DNA of 64,000 bases, taken from Boesenbergia rotunda. Lineage: Eukaryota > Streptophyta > Magnoliopsida > Zingiberales > Zingiberaceae. Shown here piece after piece: positions 1 to 11,418 of the stretch (positions are counted from its first letter, which is position 1; every line of letters starts with the position of its first letter). The stretch lies in the NCBI GenBank assembly GCA_024364735.1, contig JAGFNQ010001171.1, positions 362,229 through 426,228 of the forward strand, read 5' to 3'. The notes below the pieces were generated by a model. The model was not told where the DNA came from. It saw only the letters and a list, made by a program, of their open reading frames with translations, and searched no databases. The position numbers and the translations under genes were made by a program.

Positions 1-102
1 GCAGCAGCAGACTTGCTTCAAAAACTAGCTGGCAGATCAGGCTATGTGGGATACTCATGCATGGTGGGTGGTTCACCTAGCCTATGCCAGGGAGAACTCT
101 AA
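1..102 (+). other. possible 3' end of an unidentified coding exon (weak)
   Basis: Reading from base 1 there is an open frame of 33 codons that ends in TAA at 100-102. Base composition is more coding-like than the AT-rich DNA that follows. I recognise no family in the peptide and it has no start codon of its own. It lies where the next exon of the minus-strand PMT gene might be sought, but neither strand here matches the conserved PMT sequence. It could be the end of a neighbouring or captured gene, or chance. Confidence 0.15.
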
Positions 103-440
103 TGCAAAGTTAGATACAATTTATATAAATCCTATATAATGAGACCACCTTATCATTTGTTATTCTCTAGGTTTTCAAATTTTACAATGCCAGATGTTCA
201 AAGCTTTAGACGAATGAGAACACCGGTCTTGTCCATGACCCTATTTTGTTTCAGCACTTTCTTCTTTTGCGGATTTGGCTCAATGTTGGACTCGGGATTT
301 TGGGCCCTTTTATGAACAGTCTAGTTTTAAATACTAATACAAGGTGAAAGACAGGTTTAGTCCAAATCCTTTTTTTTTTTTTTGGAAAAAAAAGAAGCAG
401 AAGGTAGATGTAAAAGAGTAACTAAATAAACAACTTATAC

Positions 441-2817
441 CTTTCCAAATTTCAACATCCTCGGGAAGATTTTGGTAAACAGGTGTTGCAGACCAGACAA
501 AGTAACCACCAGGCCGCAACAACCGATTCAATTCCAACAAAAGTTTGCCACCTATGATTTTTATGTTAGATCAAAAGCTGGTTATTAAGAAAATAGAATT
601 GCACGCGCAAGACTTACTACCTTCTATGTGCCATGGTACCCTACAACGGGCACAGTGTACAACATCAAAAACTTTGCTTGGGAATGGAAGTCTTTGAGTT
701 CCCATGACTGCTGATATAGCTGGAATTCCTCTCTCAAGAGCAAACTGCACTTGGGCTTCATGTTCATCTTTGGGTGCAAGTGACATGGTCAAGACATCTC
801 TATCATAGTTGTAGCCACCAAAGCTAGCTACTCCACATCCAACATCTAAGATGACACGGGTTCGTTTCCCCCATGCAATATCAGGCCATGACTGCACTTT
901 TAAGAGGAAAGAAAAGAATGCATTTAGTGACTGGATAATGTACATCTTCACCCCAATAGGAGAGCTATCAAAATTTCAATCATGAGAAACTAGCCATCCA
1001 CGGGCCAATTATTTTTGATAAGAAAGATATAGGCCTATTAATTTCCTTGAATATTTTCTTTGTATAGGATCAAACAATGATAATAATTTACATGTACACT
1101 ATCTTATGTAGCTTTTCAATGGCAGAAAAGGAGCCCCCAGGGCAATAGTGTAGCGGAAAGGCGACTAGTTGTCTCTCAAGCGTCCGCAGTTCAATCTCTA
1201 GCTACGTGGAATTTTGTAGGAATTTTTCCTCTAATGGAGTTCGTAACCGTGAGATATTGGGCTTCTGGACCGCTTGTTGCGAGCACTTCCCGATTTACCC
1301 TAGTGACCAGTGGGAAACTTCCGTGGGGTTGGGCCAGTCACCCAGGTTCGACGTTACCCAACCCGATTAATCATTTTTTCAATGGCAGAAAAGGAAAAAA
1401 AGATACATGTAGGGAACACCAAATATAGAGACACACCTTAATGTTATCTTCTTACAAATATGCCACAGAAAAAGAAGCTCATAAGTGTGGAAAGACTGAT
1501 TACCAACAAATGAGAGGTTTACTTGACCAAAATTTAGAAGCATAAAATAATATGGTTCATGATAAGGATTTCAAGAGTAAGATACAAAAGATAGGGGAAA
1601 AAATCCAAGAGCATGCATTGAATTTGAATGAAAACTCACAGTACACTAATAAATAATTAGGTAGAAAGCAAAACTACAATTCATGTAAAAAATCGGTGTT
1701 ATACCTCTTGGATGAAATCAATGTAGTGAAGTGCACCATGCTTAAATTGAGTTCCACCCCCAGGAAATGTGAGATACTCTCCTGTGACTTTCACCCAATT
1801 CTGGTGTCCTTTAACTGTTGCAAGCTTGGTCCGGGGAACATTGTTGTACCATATCTGTGGTTTCTCAGAGAAGAAAAAATGTTTATTGGGTCACACAAAG
1901 ATAAAGAACCTAACAGAAATTGATGAGAATTGTTGGTAAGTTAGTACCTTCTCCCTGCTCATAGGCCACTTAATTGGTGGCTTGTATCCATCTGGAAGGG
2001 GAACAAGGCAAGTTGGTGCATTATCAGGACAGTGTCGCTCTCTGTGTTCATAATGTTTAGTGCTTCGAAGTTTCCTAATAGCTGCTTCATTGTCAAGACA
2101 TGGGATATAATCTGTCCCAACCTTTACATCACACAGTTTCCAGCTGAATTCTACGTTTTGACCCTTGGAAGATGAAGTAGCTTGGGCATCCTTCTCATTC
2201 TTTGATTCCACAGCTTGAGTAGACCATGCTCCGTTCTCACTATTGGTCTCATTCAAAAGCTCTGACTGAGTCCCTAATGGAAAATTTTCATTCTCACCCT
2301 TGTCCTTGAGTTGATTATCTTCTTTGCCTTCTTTAGAGGATTGATCCACTTCTTCCTCTATTTCATTTGTTTGAGAACCAATTTTATTTTCATTTCTTTC
2401 ATCATTGTTCTCAACCCCATCATTTTCTTGCCCACCAACTTCATCACTTGTGCCATCACCCTTTTCTGTATCTTTGTTTTCCTCAGTTGTTCGACTATCC
2501 TTAATGTCTTCGCCATCGCTACCGTCTGAAGAATTAGAATTATACTCATTATTACCATTATTATACCCTTTTGTAGGATCTTCATTTACTGAGTGTTCAG
2601 TCCTACCACTTGAAGTGTATTTAAAGCTAGCCGGAGAAGTTTCATCGCTCATGTTAGATTCAGTGTCAAGTGATAGAACCTCTTCTCTGGATTTAGTTGA
2701 GGATGTAATCATCCACACCCCAACTAAACAGAGGGCAACCAATACAGTCATAGTTGTGGCCGAACAGAATGATGGTGATGTCCTAGAATCCGTACGCGAA
2801 TATTTCCCAGAAGCCAT
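441..2817 (-). CDS. PMT26-like: PMT26-like probable methyltransferase, 5' four exons (3' part outside window)
   Basis: Plant-specific Golgi type II membrane protein of the PMT (DUF248, QUASIMODO-like) family. Members are SAM-dependent methyltransferases linked to cell-wall pectin. Coding exons on the minus strand, with GT..AG borders and consistent phase, are 1948-2817, 1705-1854, 621-891 and 441-551 (1402 nt, 467 complete codons). The ATG at 2815-2817 is chosen because it gives the MASGKYSR N-terminus; an upstream in-frame Met lies inside the 5'UTR intron. Residues about 20-37 form one hydrophobic anchor, followed by a long acidic Asn/Glu/Ser-rich stem (about 45-235). The conserved catalytic part begins near YIPCLDN and KHYEHRERHCP. 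Exon 3 carries the SAM-binding motif LDVGCGVASFGG, and exons 3-4 encode HCARCRVPWHIEGG and LLRPGG. The last exon seen ends at DVEIWK and splices out of the window, so the C-terminal third is not visible. Exons 1-4 show no frameshift or stop. Paralogues PMT24, 25 and 27 are the alternatives. Confidence 0.92.
1113..1395 (+). mobile_element. tRNA-derived SINE in PMT intron 2, with 20-bp target duplication
   Basis: The body is 1133-1375 (243 bp). It is bounded by perfect 20-bp direct repeats at 1113-1132 and 1376-1395 (TTTTCAATGGCAGAAAAGGA). Near the 5' end are a box A-like stretch (TAGTGTAGCGG, about 1147-1157) and a box B-like GTTCAATCTC (about 1189-1198), as expected for a tRNA-derived internal Pol III promoter. 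The end is a short T-run (1374-1379, overlapping the repeat) rather than poly(A), as in T-tailed plant SINEs. It lies between PMT exons 2 and 3, in antisense to the gene. Confidence 0.85.
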
Positions 2818-3400
2818 GTTGATAGCTGTAACAAAGTAACTGCAACCTATTGCATCAATAGTAAATGAGTTTTCGCACTTCACCAGTTAGACAAACATGC
2901 ATCAAAAACTAAACGATAAACATATCGAAAAAATTATAAAATCAGCTAAACACAGTGGAAGAAGGGTATAATCGAATAGATCCACATCAATATATCATTC
3001 TTCTGCCAACTCACGTGCAACGAAGAAGAACCCGTGAATTCTTACAAACATTTAAGGAAAAACGAACAGCAAAGGCGCCCTGTATTACCAGTTCTCAATT
3101 TCTCGACAAAATACGCCTCGATCTTATACTCAGAAAACAGCAGTTGCCAGCAGATCCACAGCGAGTTATCAAACTCAAAATCTCACACTATTAAACAAAA
3201 AAGAACAACAAAAGAGGAAGCTCCTTAGAACTAAAAAAAGGAAAAAAATCTACGACAACGCTCACTCAGATTTAGAACCTAAATCCCTCCAAAAGATGTA
3301 GAATGCTAAAATTGAGGAAGCAAAAAAAACTACGAACGCGTACCTCTCTATCTTCTACGTAGCCCAAACTGATGGACGCGATGCGAGAGCTTCGAGATCT
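2818..3400 (-). other. PMT26-like 5'UTR with leader intron
   Basis: A donor (AG then GTACGCG) at 3344/3343 and a pyrimidine-rich acceptor ending TTACAG at 2826 bound a leader intron of about 518 bp (2826-3343). Eight leader bases (2818-2825) then precede the ATG. Upstream, 3344 to about 3400 would be the first non-coding exon. A 5'UTR intron is common in this plant gene family. The exact transcription start is inferred. Confidence 0.6.
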
Positions 3401-3426
3401 CTCGACCTCTCCCGCTGGAGATAGGT

Positions 3427-3437
3427 AAAATATATAC
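3427..3437 (-). promoter_or_regulatory. TATA box of the PMT26-like gene
   Basis: The minus strand reads GTATATATTTT here, about 30 bp upstream of the inferred transcription start and upstream of the leader-intron donor. Further upstream the DNA becomes AT-rich with no coding signal. Confidence 0.6.
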
Positions 3438-3440
3438 ATA

Positions 3441-5568
3441 CACTCACTCAATAAAGCGAGGAAGCAAGTGTATTAATGATACCAGTCCACATTATAATGG
3501 AAGGACTTATCGATTTATCTACACATCTATAAAAAAAAAAATAATAAAAAATATGGTATGTGATATTAATTATTACAGTAATAGTGATAAATATGATGAT
3601 AATTATAATCCAAATATAATAAATTTTTTGTAATTAAAAATCAATTTCTGATTTAACTGAGAAATCATTCCATTATTATTCTTCATTGTTATTTTTTATC
3701 GTCGTCATTAGGTATACATGCACGAGGAGAAATCAGCCAAGGGAATGCACCATTATATGATTACTCAGTTGTGTACCTTCGTTGTGATTCAGTAGTTTCG
3801 AGAGGGACAACCTTCAAATGTAGTGTAGACCAACCAATAACATGGATGGCTCGAAAGTATGTCCGGTTTCGACGAGAATAATTTGTCGTTTTTCGTTGGT
3901 GTCGCATAAGTTGTTTCTCCATCCGACGGTATACGAAAACAAAATGGGGGCTAGCTAGTGGAACCGTAACAGCAAATTTAACAGTGAGTCATAATTACTA
4001 AACTACCATGATGCCGAATTAACTATGATGCCGCTTCGAAAGCGATCGATGTTAAGGTCTTGTTGTAGTATTGGTCAAATACGGAGGGCGAAACAGTAAA
4101 GAAGATAGTGTCGGTGATCGGTGGCGAAGCCACTGCGGCTAAATGCGTTTGGTGGGCCGACACCGGTCCGTGAGAACGCCACTGAATGCTTGTTGTCTTT
4201 TGTATGGTCTCAGAAATATTCTTATTAATTTCACACACTATAAAATATCTTTTTATTAATATTTTATTATTTAAAAGTTTTGTTGAAATATTACCAATAT
4301 ATAAAAATAATATTAAAGTCATTTTTAAAAATTTTAAAGTTAATAATGCTTATTTTTTAAAAATATATATATATATTTGTATTACATTTAATAATTGTTT
4401 TAATAAAAAAATTAGATACATAAACTGTGCGCATTGTTGTATCTGGACATAAACAACAATAAAAGACTTTTTTTTTCTGAGTAAAAGATTATATTGTTCG
4501 TCTTAGATGACTCACTATCATCAAACACGGGATTTTAGGCCTTTGTGAATATACCAATGATGGCCCCTATTGATTTTGACATATAAAAAATTAAATATTA
4601 ACAAAATTGTTTCAAAATGAAAAAAAAATCAAGATAAAAAAAAGAGAAATTTGCCAGTGATAATTTATTTTTCTATATAAAAAATGTTATGGTTGAAAAT
4701 TTGAACAGAATGAAAAAGTTTAACAATTGAAAGTCGGGACTGGACATGCACTGTACGTCTTTACTTAATATTCTATAAAACTCCATTTTAAATATTCATT
4801 ATTTGAAGAATATAGGCAGTAAAAAAATATAATCATCTCTGCTGCTCCTTAAGATAGCCCCCTGACTTTTTGAAAGATAAGTAAATTATGGAGAACTTCA
4901 TTCGATAAAAATATATCCCCTTACCATCTTAGTAGAAAAAATAATAATATTTCACTATACAAAATGATTCAGGAATACTTCTCCTGTATATTAAACAAAT
5001 AGTTTAATATTTTCAAGATATTGCATATTTGCCTCCGAAAAATGATACAATGGTAAAATCTTTCAATAAATAATAAAAAAAAATTAAATTTGAATCTCAG
5101 TTGTGGTATATTATTATAAGAGATTTTTTTTTTACCATAAAGAAGCGAGCTTAATAATATTGACTATCTAGATGGGTTTTCATTAGTACTTTATGATTTA
5201 TTTTGATGATCGAAAGGAAATTTTTATGGGCCGAGCTGATTATCGTTAAGATTAGTGGATTCAAAAAAAATATCAAGATTATCAAAAGAAAAATATTGTA
5301 TATTTATCTTTCATAATTATTTTCTCAAATGTTATATGATATATAATGGCTTAGTGCACAAATTGACTAGATTATTCCTTGAATAAATTTGATAGACTGA
5401 TTAGTGTATTTTATATAGAATTTTTATTAGCAGTTTATATTCATCTTGTAGTATTTTAAGAGTATACATTGCATGGTTTATTCTGATCTTTTGATATTAT
5501 TTTGATATATTCTTATTGGGAGATATGCTCTTGTGCTTTTTTATTAAATAGGATGAAAAATCAGAGTT
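3441..5568. other. AT-rich intergenic DNA, no gene seen
   Basis: This stretch has many A and T runs and no long reading frame. A GC-richer island at about 4020-4190 stands out and is open on the minus strand, but the peptide matches no family I know. No terminal inverted repeats or target duplications were found by eye. Confidence 0.6.
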
Positions 5569-5656
5569 ATAATTGTTAATGCAATCTGACCCTGATTGTT
5601 ATTTTAGTGTTGACACCAATTTTAGTTTAGGTTGATGATTATGATGATTATGATTA

Positions 5657-5915
5657 AGTCCTAATCGGGGATCAGGCAGGGTATGGGAAATCCTAGCTTG
5701 GAGGGTTAGGTATTGGAAAATCCTAACCTAGAGGGTTAGGTGTGGAAAATCCTAGCTTGGAGGGCTAGGTGTTGAAAAGTCCTAATTCGGAAGAGTTGGG
5801 TGAAAAGTCCTAGCTTGGAGGGCTAGGTGAAAAGTCCTAACTTGGACGGTTAGGTGCAAATTCCCAACTTGGAGGGTTAGGTGAAAAATCCTTAGCTTAG
5901 AGGGCTAAGGTGATT
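5657..5915. repeat. short stem-forming repeats (CCTAGC...GCTAGG class) in S1
   Basis: About nine spaced copies of a unit of roughly 20-30 bp that pairs as a 6-7 bp stem around a purine-rich loop (TTGGAGG). Stems vary in step: CCTAGC with GCTAGG, CCTAACC with GGTTAGG, CCTTAGC with GCTAAGG. Similar units recur in LTRs C, E and F and in the solo LTR at 47332. Confidence 0.7.
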
Positions 5916-5927
5916 GGAGCCCCTGGA

Positions 5928-6543
5928 TCAGTCTGGTGACCGATCAGGGAGTTGGCACGGTGCTCCTTCGTGGATCGGTCTGGTGACCGATCCAGCGATG
6001 ACTGATCGGTCTGGTGACCGATCAGGGAGTATGCGTTTCACCCATTGCTTGGCTCCTGATCGGTCTGGTGATCGATCAGGGAGCAAAGAGTGAGGTTGAG
6101 TTCCCTTGCTGATCTGCTCCTGATCGGTCTGGTGACCGATCTGGCTCACTGTGCAGATCGTTCTGGTGAACGATCCAGCTTCGCGAGTTCCTCACTAAGA
6201 TCGATCAAGACGGAGCCTGATCGGTCTGGTCATGATCTGATCGGTCTGGTGACCAATCAGGAGGCTCCCTGATCGGTCCGGTGACCGATCAGGAGGTCTG
6301 GACTGTGAAGCTCAGAAATCGCCCGATAATAGGGGTGGATCGGTCTGGTGACCGATCCACAACCTGGGATCGGTCTGGTGATCGATCCAGGAGAGTCCCA
6401 AAGAAATCGCGATTTCTAATTGAGCGTTGGGAACCGATCAGGACGGAGCCTGATCGGTCTGGACCCAGCCTGATCGGTCTGGACCCAGCCTGATCGGTCT
6501 GGTGACCGATCAGGAGGCTCTCTGATCGATCCGGTGATCGATC
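5928..6543. repeat. array of GATCGGTC-TGGT-GACCGATC hairpins in S1
   Basis: About a dozen copies, each an 8-bp inverted repeat around a 4-base loop. Clear copies start at 5973, 6004, 6271, 6338 and 6492. Variants keep pairing: 6156-6175 has GATCGTTC with GAACGATC, and 6524-6543 has GATCGATC with GATCGATC. Some units are half copies (about 6450 and 6470). Spacers differ in length and sequence, so this is not a simple tandem satellite. Confidence 0.85.
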
Positions 6544-7583
6544 ACTTTAATTCAAAATGCACTGTCAAACGCTTTGATCGCGTCTGAACGTATCCGATTC
6601 TCTGCGCTTAACATCTGATATATGATTTGCTGTGTGATATGCTGCTCTAACACATTGATTAAGCTGCAGGTGACAGGGAAGGATTCAAACACTCAAGGAG
6701 AGTCAATGGTGGCCTTTCCTTGGAGCTGGTTTGTCCGTTTTCCATCTCAGGTTGCAACGGCTGGATCTGCAGACTGGAGCTGCTGACTTGAGCTTGGCTG
6801 AGGGAGGCTCAGGAAGTCCAGGGAGAGCTCAGTGGTAGCTGGCGTTGGCAGGGAAGCAGCTGGAGGTTGCAGGAGATGGTGTCACCTGATGCTGAGTAGA
6901 GAAACAAAAGGGCGGAAGAAAGCTTCTTTGAAGCAGAGTTCGCGAATTGAGTTCTTGCTGCGCCTTTGGGTTCTCCACAACTTGCTTGCGTGTTCTGAAG
7001 TTTCATCACCTTGAGCAAGCTACTGCAATCTTGAAGCAACCATTCATTACTTGAGCGCTAGAAGGAAGGAATAAGATGCTCCGAGTCCAACAGTGAGAAG
7101 ACACGAGGAGAAGGCTCTTGCGTGAGATCGTCGCTGGGTGGAGCTCTGAGGGAGCTTGCTGTGTTCTTGTCTTTGCTAAGTGCTAAGTAAGATGTTTCTT
7201 TGTGTTTCATTGTGCTTAAACCTATATCTGTGATTGAAACGCTGTGGAGAGATTTCTCCACCGAGAAGGAGGTTGTCATCTATCCGGTGTTAACCGGGGC
7301 TTGATCTGCCGACGATCAAGGGATCGCCCACCTTAAGGGCACGCCAAGGAGTAGGGGCAAGTTATCCCCGAACCTTGTAAACCCTCCTTGTTAGCTATCT
7401 TGCTAGTTGTGTTTGTTTGCCTTCGTTTTCTGTTTTTGTTTTCTGCACTTCTTTGTTTCCATTGATTCTTCTGCTGTGCTACAGATAAGTTTAAGTGCAG
7501 AATTCGATAAGTGCCTAAAGTCCAAGTGTTTGGCTATATTCACCCCCCCCCCACACTCTAGCCATCCGGGTTCCAACAATAAT

Positions 7584-8206
7584 GAAGTTAAAAGAGCCTC
7601 AGAACCAAGACGTAAAACAAAAAAAATACTTAGGTCGTATCCCAAGATACGGACATATTCCTAGGAATGAAAGGAAGGAAAGATGGAGTGACCGTGGTCT
7701 TTCCAGAACTACACATGGGTTAATCATGTGTTTTACACATGACTTTATTCCATTTGAGCTGAGGCATGGCCTGATTGTGTGTTTTAAAAATGGTAATGTA
7801 TGTAGGTTATGTATATTTTTATGTAGTTTTTGGCGCTCATTCACTTATTTTTCGTAGATGCAATTTATGTCATCATGCTCTATTTTATTCTTTTATCAGT
7901 ATGTGTGCTCTTTTTTGTTTGGAGATTTGCTCTTTGCTTGTTTTGATAGACAAGACGCGATACGAAGAAAAAATAAAGCAAAATGAGGCAAAAATGGACG
8001 TCAAAGCAAACCATCAGCCTAGGTCGTGCCAACCGGCATTGCTGTGTGGTTCTCGTTGAAAGCCACCCTCCCTTGGTCGTGCCATTGACACGGTTGTGTG
8101 GCTCTTGTCGAGACCTTTCCATGGTCGTTCCATTTAGCACGACTGTGTGGCTCTCGTCGAGAGCCACCCCCACATGGTCATGTCTCTTGGAGCTCAAGGA
8201 TGCCAC
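7584..8206. repeat. unassigned segment with three GGTCGTGCC hairpin units at its right end
   Basis: 7584-8010 has no gene that I recognise. From about 8021 to 8170 three diverged units begin GGTCGTGCC or GGTCGTTCC (8022, 8074, 8123) and contain GTGTGGCTCTCGTCGAGAGC-type sequence. The last forms a perfect 9-bp stem: GTGGCTCTC at 8147-8155 with GAGAGCCAC at 8159-8167. Probably a fragment of another LTR that Y inserted into (inference). Confidence 0.5.
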
Positions 8207-9876
8207 TGTTAGTAGAAGCCCTTTAACTAATTATGTAATGATTGACTAGAGACTTTTTGTATCATATTTAATCATTAATAAAGACATGTTTGGTTATTAT
8301 ACTTTATATTTGTGCTAAATAACTATGTACAATAATGTCCTTGAGTAGTAGGTTCTTATCTACATTATATCGATTGGTTGAATCGATAGTGAGATAATGT
8401 AGAGAACACTACACTAAACCATTCCTAGTCAAGCATTAATATTCAAGGACAATATTAATGCATAGACACTAGCATGTAGGTCAATTGATGACTTGAGCTC
8501 ACAAGTCGTAGATATATGATATTAAGTTGATACATGAGTATACATTAGAGAATGTGTACTGAATTGACCCGCTATGAGAAAGTTTCATAGATTGTCATAT
8601 GAGTATCATAAACTTTCTTATGTGACTATTAGTATGAATAGTTCTTAGACCTGAAGTCACTACGGTTCCCTACATAAGGAGTTATGTACTTTGGTATCGT
8701 CAAACGTCACTCGTAACAGGATGGACTATAAAGGCGATCACTGGGTATGTAATGAATTATGCAGAGGGATGTGAGTGATGTAGATGAGATCTATCCCTCC
8801 CATATGATGGGAGTGTTATCTGTGGGCCCCTTGATCGAGTAGGACTATTAAAACGCATGACCATGCTCAAATGAGTCAATATAAGATATTGATCTCATTT
8901 GTTTGAGTGAGTACTCAGGGATCAAGAACACACAATGATTGAACGAGGATGACACGGTCTATGCCTCATTGGTTAATCTAGATATCGAGAATGGAAGGAC
9001 AAAGTCATATATTATCATAGTCACTGAGGTTAAGTCAGATCTCGATTTCTCGTCACTTGGGTAGCAATGATGTATTGCTAGATGTCGCTCATTGCTTATG
9101 TGTCTAAAGCGGTTTAGACACATTGCCAACGTTACGAGAACCTACTGAGTCACACACTAAGGACACGATGCTTCGGAGATTAATTGATCTTAATTTGACT
9201 AAGATTTGATCCGAATTGGATTAATTGAGTTAGACTCAAGTGAATTCAATTGGATTATGGGATTGAGATCTAATTTGAGTTTGACTCATTTAGATTAGAC
9301 TCATCCACATTTGAATGAGATATTAATTTATTAAAATATTTAATAAATTAATAATAGAGGAAGATGAAAAGTTTCTCTTCATTATATGAAGAGAAGTTGA
9401 AGAGCCAAATGAGAAAATGTGCTCTAAGTTGGTTTTTATTAGCATTAATAGAGGGAAGCTAAAGGGACAAAAACTCTTCCCATTCATGGCATGAGTATAA
9501 AAGAGTTTTTCTTGTCACTTGTTTGATGATCTTGTCATTCTTCCTTCCCTTCCTTCTCTTAGCCAAAATCCATCTTCTCCCTCTCCTTCTTGTTTTGTGA
9601 ATATCTTCTTACGGCTAGCACCACAAAGGTGATTCGTCTCTGAAGCTTGAGAGATCATGTTCATATGGATACGCATAGATGCACGGACACTTGAACGTGC
9701 AAAAGATTCGACATACCTCGGACAAGCGGGATAAGCGAAGGGCATGCGCCAAAGCTATACCTATACGATAGGAATTTGTAACTTAACTTTGTATGAGTTT
9801 TCTTTCGCATAGATCGCTCGTGGGATCTATTATTTCCACTATGATTTTTGATTATTTTTGCCCATAGATCCCTACA
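8207..9876 (+). mobile_element. Y: 5' LTR of a Ty1/copia element
   Basis: It starts TGTTAGTAGAAGCC and ends GATCCCTACA, and is followed one base later by a tRNA-iMet-type primer site (1670 bp). Perfect stems lie near the 5' end. GCATTAATATT at 8433-8443 pairs with AATATTAATGC at 8451-8461. A nested stem at 8361-8401 has outer arms TACATTAT/ATAATGTA and inner arms ATCGATT/AATCGAT. The left flank GCCAC would be half of the target duplication; the right end is not in view because later insertions split the element. Confidence 0.85.
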
Positions 9877-9877
9877 A

Positions 9878-9890
9878 TGGTATCAGAGCC
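9878..9890 (+). other. Y: primer-binding site (initiator Met tRNA type)
   Basis: TGGTATCAGAGCC, one base after the LTR end. This is the usual primer site of plant Ty1/copia elements and fixes both the LTR boundary and the plus-strand orientation. Confidence 0.9.
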
Positions 9891-11181
9891 ACTTGCGAAA
9901 GATCATACAAAGTTTGGAAAAACTTGTATATGTAATATAGAAGTAGGACATAATTTTGTTATGGATTGTATAAAGTATGAGCATTTGTTGATATACAAAA
10001 GTTTGTGTTGATCAAACTAAAAGTCCATAGCATTATCATATGAATATGAAAGTGTGCTATGTTCCGATTGTACTCAACAAATTTTATAACATATGATTTC
10101 GGCACATGAGCATTTTACAATTATAATTAAAATTGATGTCTTAAATCTATTGTGTGTGATTAATGACATGGTGCATGGTTATGGCCTTAACCCCAATATG
10201 ATTGGATGTATATGTGTGTATGTGCATGTTGTAATGTAATTTATAATACGATCTACGTGTCGTGCCTTATCTCTATATTTCTAGTTGTAAAATAGATTTA
10301 GACTCGAATGTAACTTGAGTTTTTCTAATTTGTAATGCACAAAATGTGGAGTGGAATGCCCATTGAAGAATGAAGTTACAAGAAGGAAGTCGACGACACA
10401 TGACAACCGAATGATGCACTTGGAGAAGATGTTATCCCTAGGTTAACCATCGATTTTCTCATTAGCTTGAGAAGATCGTAGTATGCATATCAAAACCATG
10501 TCACATTTTACCGCTTATATGTTAATATATGCAATGTGTGTATGTGATGCATGATTAGATAAATATTTATCTTAATTAAGTCAACTCGATATGTCGACCA
10601 AAGTTTGGTACTTATAAACTACCTCGATCATTTGTTGTTGGGTTTGCCAAAGCAAAGCGACACATTTTATCTTGGTAGAGTGTGAGAGGATAATTGTGAT
10701 GCCCCGCTATCGAACTTTAGGTGAGACTTAACTAAGTCACCTCAATTGGATTGAGAAACTTAGAGGCATATCCCAAAATTTAGGAAAACTGGGTAAGAGA
10801 ACAATTATATAATGTCTTGGGTGATTAGCCAAAGCTAACTCAAGATGGTGTGTAATGTGGATCTTGACCCTTTATTTCCAAGAGTTGCATAAGATGTAAT
10901 TGGTAAAATATTATCTACCTAATTATATTAAGTCTTGGGCGATTAGCCAAAGCTAACTCAAGATGAGGTATAATATGGATCTTGTCCGACATGAATGTAG
11001 TCGTTATTTGGTTTGGAGCTAGTAGCGTGGGCAAATTGAGTTTGCCTACATTCATGACTAGCCCCTACCAATGCTCTACAATTCATTGGGAGTGTCATTT
11101 AATTAAAGATCTAATTAAATGATCTAGATATGATACTTATTTCTGCATATTTTACTGTTATAGATCACCATATCATCTAAC
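9891..11181 (+). other. Y: untranslated leader with an internal duplication
   Basis: 1.3 kb with no sustained frame. A segment of about 62 bp containing GATTAGCCAAAGCTAACTCA occurs twice (about 10809-10870 and 10922-10986), about 115 bp apart, with a few differences between copies. Confidence 0.6.
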
Positions 11182-11418
11182 ATGTCAAATACTCTCTCTC
11201 TGCGATCCATCCTTGAGAAGGACAAGCTCAACAGAGCTAATTTTCTGGACTGGTACAGAAATTTGAGGATCACCCTCAAACAAGAACGAAAACTGTACGT
11301 CCTAGAGCAACATCTTCCAGAAGCATCTATTACTACCACCACTCGCGTCGAAAAGGATGCTTAAAAGAAGCATCAGGATGATGCACTTGATGTATCATGC
11401 CTCATGTTTACCACCATG
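11182..11418 (+). pseudogene. Y: copia gag N-terminus, cut by insertion
   Basis: The frame begins MSNTLSLRSILEKDKLN and contains FLDWYRNLRITLKQERK and KKHQDDALDVSCLM, characteristic of the Ty1/copia gag (UBN2) family. An in-frame TAA at 11362-11364 falls where the family has an aromatic residue. The frame then continues to 11418, where LTR X begins; CCATG at 11414-11418 is the presumed target duplication. Only about 79 codons remain, so the rest of Y lies beyond the nested insertions, outside or in the gap. Confidence 0.85.

Larger units (their letters stand above)
5569..7583 (+). mobile_element. S1: solo LTR, Sirevirus-like, with 5-bp target duplication ATAAT
   Basis: The LTR spans 5574-7578 (2005 bp), starts TGTTAATGCA and ends TTCCAACA. 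ATAAT flanks it at 5569-5573 and 7579-7583. No primer site, coding region or second LTR is attached, so it is a solo LTR left by LTR-LTR recombination. A homologous LTR start, with TGTTGATGCAGTCTGACC, is at 63651. The 5' third carries short CCTAGC/GCTAGG hairpin repeats and then the GATCGGTC hairpin array. The 3' end has the C-run (CACCCCCCCC, about 7542) seen just before the end of the other Sirevirus-like LTRs in this window. Confidence 0.88.

Noticed and set aside
2405..2839. 144-codon plus-strand frame opposite PMT exon 1
   Set aside because: It is the antisense of the acidic PMT stem; the minus frame has splice sites and family motifs.
4023..4322. 99-codon minus-strand frame in the intergenic GC island
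   Set aside because: Half of it is AT-rich low-complexity sequence and the rest matches no family I know; no splice or promoter context.
5928..6543. GATCGGTC repeats as a CRISPR or protein-binding operator array
   Set aside because: Spacing is irregular, spacers are themselves repetitive, and the array lies within an LTR with a clean target duplication.
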